Assembly (NCBI GenBank): GCA_903934795.1
Contig: CAIZPE010000113.1
Coordinates: forward strand, 1-33,671
Source: an uncultured bacterium
Lineage (GTDB): Bacteria > Pseudomonadota > Gammaproteobacteria > Burkholderiales > Burkholderiaceae_E
Direction of reading: 5' to 3'
DNA: 33,671 nt
Shown here: piece by piece, positions 29,410-33,671 of the stretch
Layout of the letters: each line of letters opens with the position of its first letter
Position numbering within the stretch: the first letter of the stretch is position 1
Notes under the pieces: model-generated
Databases searched by the model: none
What the model was told of the DNA's origin: nothing
The model's input: only the letters and a program-made list of their open reading frames with translations
Program-made: the position numbers and the translations under genes

Positions 29410-30021
29410 ATGGCGCGACTGATCTTCTTCTGCGGCCACGCCGGCACCGGCAAGACCACGCTCGCCCGTCGCCTGGTCTCGCGCCTGCACGCAGCCACCG
29501 GCGAAAGCTGCTGTCTTCTGGACAAGGACACGCTCTACGGCGCCTTCTCGTCGCGGGTGATGGGCCTGCTCACCGGCGACCCCCATGACCGCGACAGCCC
29601 CACCTACCTCGAGAAGCTGCGCGATCTGGAATACACCGGCCTGATCGAGGTGGCGGCCGAGAACCTGGCCCTGGGCGTGAATGTGCTGGTGGTGGGACCG
29701 TTCTCGCGCGAGGTGCGCGCGCACCGGCTGCATGACGGCAGCGCCTTCCCGGTGCCCCCGGGCACGCGGGTGCGGGTGGCCTGGATCGACCTCGACGAGC
29801 AGGTGGCGCGCGAGCGCATCGTGCGCCGCGGCGATCCGCGCGATGCCTGGAAGCTGGCCCACTGGGACAGCTACCGCCAGCGCCGCTTCACGCCCGACCC
29901 GGCGGAGTACCCGGAACTGGTGCGCTTCGACAACACCGCGCCCGGCGAGCCGGAGATGGCCGCGCTGCTGGCGGCGCTGCTGGCCGACCCGCTCAGTGCA
30001 CGTGCAGGCGATGGGTCATGA
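29410..30021 (+). CDS. P-loop kinase-like / AAA-type ATP-binding protein
   Basis: This 203-residue protein starts with a clear Walker A, GHAGTGKTT (residues 9-17), straight after the first beta strand MARLIFFC, as in small P-loop kinases (zeta-toxin, chloramphenicol phosphotransferase and gluconate kinase-like groups). Further marks are CCLLDKDTLYG (a substrate-side Asp), VLVVGPFSREVR (second strand with a possible Walker B-like role), and a lid-like VARERIVRRGDPRDAWKLAHW with several Arg. The substrate is not predictable; a phosphotransferase acting on a small molecule is the best guess. Its 3' end overlaps the convergent ZIP transporter gene by 29 bases. No toxin-antitoxin partner is seen. 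Confidence 0.75.
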   Translation: MARLIFFCGHAGTGKTTLARRLVSRLHAATGESCCLLDKDTLYGAFSSRVMGLLTGDPHDRDSPTYLEKLRDLEYTGLIEVAAENLALGVNVLVVGPFSREVRAHRLHDGSAFPVPPGTRVRVAWIDLDEQVARERIVRRGDPRDAWKLAHWDSYRQRRFTPDPAEYPELVRFDNTAPGEPEMAALLAALLADPLSARAGDGS

Positions 30022-30775
30022 AGGCGATGATCAGGATGCCAACCGCCATCAGCATGAACTGCCGCAGCCAGCCGGCGCGCGCGCGGCGGCTCTCCCGGTG
30101 CAGGTCGGGCACGAGGTCGGCGAGCGCGATGTAGATGAAGCTGGCGGCCGCCAGCATCAGCACATGCGGCTTGAGGCTGTCGCCGGCGCTCAGCGCGAAC
30201 CAGCCCACCAGACCCCCGGCCACCGCCGCCAGGCTGGCCAGGCCGTTGAACAGCAGGGCCCGGCCACGGCTGTAGCCGGCGTTCAGCAGCAGGATGAAAT
30301 CGCCGATCTCCTGCGGCACCTCGTGGGCGGCGATGGCCACCGCGGTCAGCCAGCCCAGGCCGACATCGGTGGTGAAGGCCGCGGCGATCATCACGCCATC
30401 GGCGAAGTTGTGGATGGCATCCCCCACCAGGATCAGGGTGCCACCCGGCCCGGCCTCGTGGCGGTCGTGGCCGTGCTCATGCTCGTGGCCGTCGCCCTCG
30501 TAGTGGTGGCTGTGGCGCAGGATGGCCATCTTCTCGAGCAGGAAGAACCCCACCAGGCCGGCGAGCAGGGTGGCGCACAACGCATGGAGGTCGGCGCCGG
30601 ATTCCATCGCCTCGGGCAGCAGGTGCAGCACGGCGGTGGCCAGCAGCAGCCCGGCCGACAGGCTGACCAGCCGGTGCACCACGCCCTTGAGCAGGGTGAC
30701 CGAGACGAGCGCGGCGGCGAGCACGCTCAGCAGGCCGGTGGCCAGGGTGGCCAGAAGAACATGGACCAGGGTCAT
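29993..30775 (-). CDS. ZIP-family divalent metal transporter
   Basis: This 260-residue inner-membrane protein has about 8 predicted helices. Signature motifs are HNFADG (122-127) in helix 4 and HEVPQE (151-156) in helix 5, the paired metal sites of ZIP transporters, which bring zinc, iron or manganese into the cytoplasm. A His-rich loop (about residues 88-106, with HEHEHGHDRH) between helices 3 and 4 suggests metal sensing or delivery. The length fits the bacterial ZIP/GufA-type group. It lies 20 bases after the dienelactone hydrolase gene on the same strand. Its metal cannot be told from sequence. No Zur or Fur box was recognised upstream. Confidence 0.92.
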   Translation of the reverse strand: MTLVHVLLATLATGLLSVLAAALVSVTLLKGVVHRLVSLSAGLLLATAVLHLLPEAMESGADLHALCATLLAGLVGFFLLEKMAILRHSHHYEGDGHEHEHGHDRHEAGPGGTLILVGDAIHNFADGVMIAAAFTTDVGLGWLTAVAIAAHEVPQEIGDFILLLNAGYSRGRALLFNGLASLAAVAGGLVGWFALSAGDSLKPHVLMLAAASFIYIALADLVPDLHRESRRARAGWLRQFMLMAVGILIIAFMTHRLHVH

Positions 30776-30795
30776 GGGCGGGAACGTGCAGGCGA

Positions 30796-31683
30796 TCAGG
30801 CCGCGCCGAAGCGCCGCAGCCAGGCGAGACAGCGGTTCCAGGCGTCGGCGGCGGCGTCCTTGCGGTAGGTGGGCCGGTAGTCGGCGTGGAAGGCATGCGG
30901 CGCCTCGGGATAGACGACGATGTCGGAGGCCTGCGACGCACCGCGACCGAAGGACAGCCGGGTCTTCATCTCGTCGACGCTGCTGACCGCGATGCCCTCG
31001 TCGCGCCCCCCGTACAGACCCAGCACCGGCGCGCGCAGCTGCTCGGCGATGTCCATGGGATGGGCGGGCGTGAGCGGGTTGGTCTGGCCCGAGAGCCGGC
31101 CGTACCAGGCCACCCCCGCCTTCAGGGCCGGCTGGTGGGCGGCATACAGCCAGACGATGCGTCCGCCCCAGCAGAAGCCGGTGATACCGAGCCGGCCGCG
31201 CTGGCCGCCATTGCCGGCCGCCCAGGCCACGCAGGCATCGAGGTCGGACAGCACCTGGCTGTCGGGCACCCGCGAGATCACGCTGGCGAAGACCTCGGCG
31301 ACGGTCTCGTGAATGCGCGGATCGCCCTGGCGGAAGAAGAGCTCGGGGGCGATCGCCTGCCAGCCGGCGCGGGCAAAGCGCCGGCAGACATCGCGGATGT
31401 GCTCGTGCACGCCGAAGGCTTCATGCACCACCAGCACCGTGGCCAGCCCGCGGGCACCGGCCGGCTGGGCGCGCCAGGCCGGCATCAGGCGGCCGTCGGC
31501 GGTGGTGATCAGCACCTCCTCGGAGACCAGGCCGGCGTCATCGGTGACGATGGTCTGGGCGCGCAGCGCGCCGACCGGCGCCACCGAGGCGGCGAAGCCC
31601 CCGGCGAGGGAGGCCGCGACGAAGCCGCGACGGCCGAGCGGCTCACGGCCGACCAGGCTGTGGATGTCTTCGGAAGCGATCAT
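30796..31683 (-). CDS. Exported dienelactone hydrolase family protein
   Basis: This 295-residue alpha/beta hydrolase has the dienelactone hydrolase triad Cys171 (GFCWGGR), Asp228 (YGGRDEG) and His263 (APHAF). The N-terminus carries GRRGFVAASLAGG, a twin-arginine motif followed by a hydrophobic region and a likely cut after ALRAQ (about residue 43), so Tat export is probable. Classical dienelactone hydrolases are cytoplasmic and open lactones in chlorocatechol breakdown; exported paralogues are common and mostly of unknown substrate. The start ATG 31681-31683 is supported by AAGGAG (minus strand, 31694-31699). It lies 27 bases after polA and 20 before the ZIP gene, so all three may be read together. 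Confidence 0.92.
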   Translation of the reverse strand: MIASEDIHSLVGREPLGRRGFVAASLAGGFAASVAPVGALRAQTIVTDDAGLVSEEVLITTADGRLMPAWRAQPAGARGLATVLVVHEAFGVHEHIRDVCRRFARAGWQAIAPELFFRQGDPRIHETVAEVFASVISRVPDSQVLSDLDACVAWAAGNGGQRGRLGITGFCWGGRIVWLYAAHQPALKAGVAWYGRLSGQTNPLTPAHPMDIAEQLRAPVLGLYGGRDEGIAVSSVDEMKTRLSFGRGASQASDIVVYPEAPHAFHADYRPTYRKDAAADAWNRCLAWLRRFGAA

Positions 31684-31710
31684 GGCGGGCTGTCTCCTTG
31701 GCGCGGCCCG

Positions 31711-33671
31711 TCAGTGGGCCTGTTCCCAGTTGGGGCCGGCGCCGACCTCGACCTCGAGGGGCACCTTCAGGCTGGCCACGCCGATCATCAGGGCGCGCAC
31801 CCGCTCGCGCACCTCGGGCAGCGCGGCCTCGGGCACCTCGAGCACCAGTTCGTCGTGGACCTGCAGCACCAGCCGCGCCGGCGCGGATTCAGCCTCGATC
31901 CAGTCGTGCACGGCGATCATGGCAAGCTTGATCAGGTCGGCGGCGGTGCCCTGCATGGGCGCGTTGATGGCGGCCCGTTCGGCCGCCTGGCGGCGCGGGC
32001 CGTTGGGGCTGTTGATCTCGGGCAGCCACAGCCGGCGGCCGAACACGGTCTCGACATGGCCCTGCTCGTGGGCCAGCCGACGGGTGTCGTCCATGTAGCT
32101 GCGCACACCGGGGTAGCGGGCGAAGTAGCGCTCGATGTACTGGCGGGCGGCGGCGCGCTCGATGCCCAGGTTGGAAGCCAGACCGAACTCGCCCATCCCG
32201 TAGATGAGGCCGAAGTTGATCACCTTGGCATAGCGGCGCTGCTCGGCGCTCACCTCCTCGGGGCTCACCGAGAAGATCTCGGCGGCGGTGGCCCGGTGCA
32301 CATCGAGCCCCTGCGCGAAGGCCGCGAGCAGACCTTCGTCGCCGGAGAGGTGGGCCATGATGCGCAGCTCGATCTGCGAGTAGTCGGCCGACACCAGGCA
32401 GTGACCCGGCGGCGCGATGAAGGCCTCGCGGATGCGCCGGCCCTCGGCGGTGCGCACCGGGATGTTCTGCAGGTTGGGTTCGCTGGAGGCGAGCCGGCCG
32501 GTGACCGCCACCGCCTGCGAGAACTGGGTGTGCACCCGGCCGGTGGCCGGGTTGATCATGCGGGGCAGCTTGTCGGTGTAGGTGCTCTTGAGCTTGGCCA
32601 GGCCCCGCCACTCGAGGATGAGCCGCGGCAGGGGATAGTCCTCGGCCAGGCGGGTGAGCACATCCTCGTCGGTGGAGGGCGCGCCGCTGGCGGTCTTCTT
32701 GAGCACCGGCAGGCCCTGGCGCTCGAAGAGGATCTCGCCGAGCTGCTTGGGCGAGCCGAGGTTGAAGGGCTGGCCGGCGGCCTGGTGCACCTGCCCCTCG
32801 AGCGCCAGGAGCTTGCGGCCGAGCTCCTCGGACTGCGTGGTGAGCAGCGCCGCGTCGATCAGCACCCCGGCGCGCTCCATGCGCTGGAGCACCCGCATCG
32901 CCGGCATCTCGAGGCTCTGGTACACGCGGCCGAGGCCGGCATCGGCGAGCAGCTGCGGATGCAGCACGCGGTGCAGGTGCAGGGTGACCTCGGCATCTTC
33001 GGCGGCGTAGCGGGCAGCGGTCTCCAGGGTCACCTGGCTGAAGGGGATGCGCGCGGCGCCCTTGCCGGTGACCTCGTCGTAGGTGATGGTGCGGCGGTTG
33101 AGATGGCGCGCGGCGAGCGAGTCCATGTCATGGCTGCGGTGCGCCTCGAGCACATACGACTGCAGCAGCGTGTCGTGGGCCATGCCGGCCAGGCGGATGC
33201 CATGGTTCTCGAGGACGTGGGCGTCGTACTTGAGGTTCTGGCCGACCTTGGCCGCGGCCGGGTCTTCCAGCCAGGGGCGCAGGCGCGCCAGCACCTCATC
33301 GAGCGGCAACTGCGCCGGCGCACCGGCGTAGTCGTGGGCCAGCGGGATGTAGCAGCCGGTGCCCGGCTCCACCGACAGCGACAGGCCCACCAGGCGTGCG
33401 GCCATGGGATCGAGCGAGGTGGTCTCGGTGTCGAACGCGGTGAGCGGCGCGGCGCGGATGCGGCCGATCCAGACCTGCAGCGCGGCCTCGGTGGTCACCA
33501 GCTCGTGCACCGGCTCGGGCAGCGGCGGCAGGGCGGCGCTGCCCGCCGTCGGCCCAAGAGCCGCTACATAGATGGCAGTCTGTCCAGCTCCGACTGCAAC
33601 AATTGTTCCGTCTGTTGGCTGTACATTGGCGACTGACGTATTGAGAACAGCCAGCTGCAGGCCTGGGGGCA
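31711..33671 (-). CDS. polA: DNA polymerase I, Klenow part; 5' end runs off the window
   Basis: About 600 recognisable residues give the proofreading and polymerase domains of DNA polymerase I, which fills gaps and replaces RNA primers. The 3'-5' exonuclease has DTETTSLD (Exo I), VGQNLKYD (Exo II) and YAAEDAEVT (Exo III). Polymerase motif A is DYSQIELRIMAHLSGD, motif B is KVINFGLIYGMG (Phe at the dNTP-selecting position) and motif C is VHDE. A GTG at 33508-33510 begins only at the Klenow boundary and is not a credible native start; full-length enzymes have a 5'-nuclease domain of about 290 residues upstream. The frame stays open to the window edge, but beyond about 33551 it stops looking like PolA and GC drops. 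The gene is thus either cut by the edge, interrupted, or misjoined. Confidence 0.88.
   Translation of the reverse strand, partial: PPGLQLAVLNTSVANVQPTDGTIVAVGAGQTAIYVAALGPTAGSAALPPLPEPVHELVTTEAALQVWIGRIRAAPLTAFDTETTSLDPMAARLVGLSLSVEPGTGCYIPLAHDYAGAPAQLPLDEVLARLRPWLEDPAAAKVGQNLKYDAHVLENHGIRLAGMAHDTLLQSYVLEAHRSHDMDSLAARHLNRRTITYDEVTGKGAARIPFSQVTLETAARYAAEDAEVTLHLHRVLHPQLLADAGLGRVYQSLEMPAMRVLQRMERAGVLIDAALLTTQSEELGRKLLALEGQVHQAAGQPFNLGSPKQLGEILFERQGLPVLKKTASGAPSTDEDVLTRLAEDYPLPRLILEWRGLAKLKSTYTDKLPRMINPATGRVHTQFSQAVAVTGRLASSEPNLQNIPVRTAEGRRIREAFIAPPGHCLVSADYSQIELRIMAHLSGDEGLLAAFAQGLDVHRATAAEIFSVSPEEVSAEQRRYAKVINFGLIYGMGEFGLASNLGIERAAARQYIERYFARYPGVRSYMDDTRRLAHEQGHVETVFGRRLWLPEINSPNGPRRQAAERAAINAPMQGTAADLIKLAMIAVHDWIEAESAPARLVLQVHDELVLEVPEAALPEVRERVRALMIGVASLKVPLEVEVGAGPNWEQAH
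33556..33671. other. Low-GC segment of foreign composition at the window edge
   Basis: The final ~115 bases have about 56 % GC (about 50 % in the middle 80 bases), against roughly 70 % elsewhere. They contain runs such as CAACAATTGTTCC and GACGTATTGAGAACA that are unlike their neighbours. The minus-strand frame joined to polA reads LNTSVANVQPTDGTIVAVG and then TAIYVAALGP, which does not match the 5'-nuclease or linker of PolA and is reminiscent of low-complexity phage structural proteins (weak impression only). It is either an assembly join at a contig end or the edge of an insertion. Confidence 0.55.

Noticed and set aside
33508-33510. GTG as a true start of a stand-alone Klenow-type polymerase
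   Set aside because: It lies at the domain boundary with no Shine-Dalgarno, and the frame is open upstream to the edge; a normal longer polA or a junction is more likely.
30886-33636. 916-codon open frame on the plus strand across dienelactone hydrolase and polA
   Set aside because: Shadow frame with repetitive Gly/His/Ala composition; it runs opposite two well-recognised genes and through their gap.

Overview
The window looks like a 33.7 kb piece of a very GC-rich (roughly 70 %) betaproteobacterial chromosome, most likely Burkholderiales. The best evidence is the xseB-ispA-dxs-folE2 operon with a divergent Rieske oxygenase gene, the short (about 400-residue core) form of ArgG, and the general gene style. 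The species cannot be named. Genes are tightly packed, with many 4-base start/stop overlaps and two convergent pairs whose 3' ends overlap. No tRNA, rRNA, insertion sequence, integrase or CRISPR array was seen. Both window ends cut through genes.

Layout. (1) 1-4230, minus strand: a double-length CaiB/BaiF CoA-transferase followed by two peptide/nickel-type ABC ATPases, the second cut by the left edge. (2) 4542-6215, minus: an ECF-type sigma factor followed by an aldo/keto reductase. (3) 6422-8610, plus: an OmpR-type response regulator and its sensor kinase, divergent from the sigma factor across a 206-base region rich in dyads and repeats. (4) 8585-9823, minus: a Bcr/CflA-type drug exporter. 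(5) 9923-14234, plus: argG (with an unusual basic Ala/Lys/Arg tail), uup, a GNAT acetyltransferase and yajQ. (6) 14259-21028, plus: a three-gene signalling cassette made of a PhnD-like periplasmic binding protein, a membrane hybrid kinase (PAS-HisKA-HATPase-REC-REC-HPt) and a soluble hybrid kinase (REC-PAS-HisKA-HATPase-REC-HPt). (7) 21049-22893, minus: a PAS/GGDEF/EAL-like protein whose GGDEF and EAL catalytic residues are largely lost. (8) 23060-27083, minus: the xseB-ispA-dxs-folE2 operon. (9) 27339-30021, plus: a Rieske oxygenase alpha subunit, a two-domain sulfurtransferase and a P-loop kinase-like protein. (10) 29993-33671, minus: polA, a Tat-type dienelactone hydrolase and a ZIP metal transporter, transcribed in that order.

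How parts work together. ispA and dxs supply isoprenoid precursors (DXP to farnesyl diphosphate). folE2 starts folate/pterin synthesis, and xseB encodes a DNA-repair nuclease subunit. The most system-like stretch is 13749-22893. It holds YajQ (a nucleotide/c-di-GMP-binding family), a periplasmic-ligand-to-phosphorelay cassette with four phosphorylation modules downstream of the two kinases but no DNA-binding output, and a probably non-enzymatic EAL protein facing it. I infer a signalling neighbourhood whose output protein is encoded elsewhere or acts by protein contact.

The last ~115 bases at the right edge have much lower GC and do not read as PolA, although the frame stays open. This is either an assembly junction or the edge of a foreign insertion in polA.
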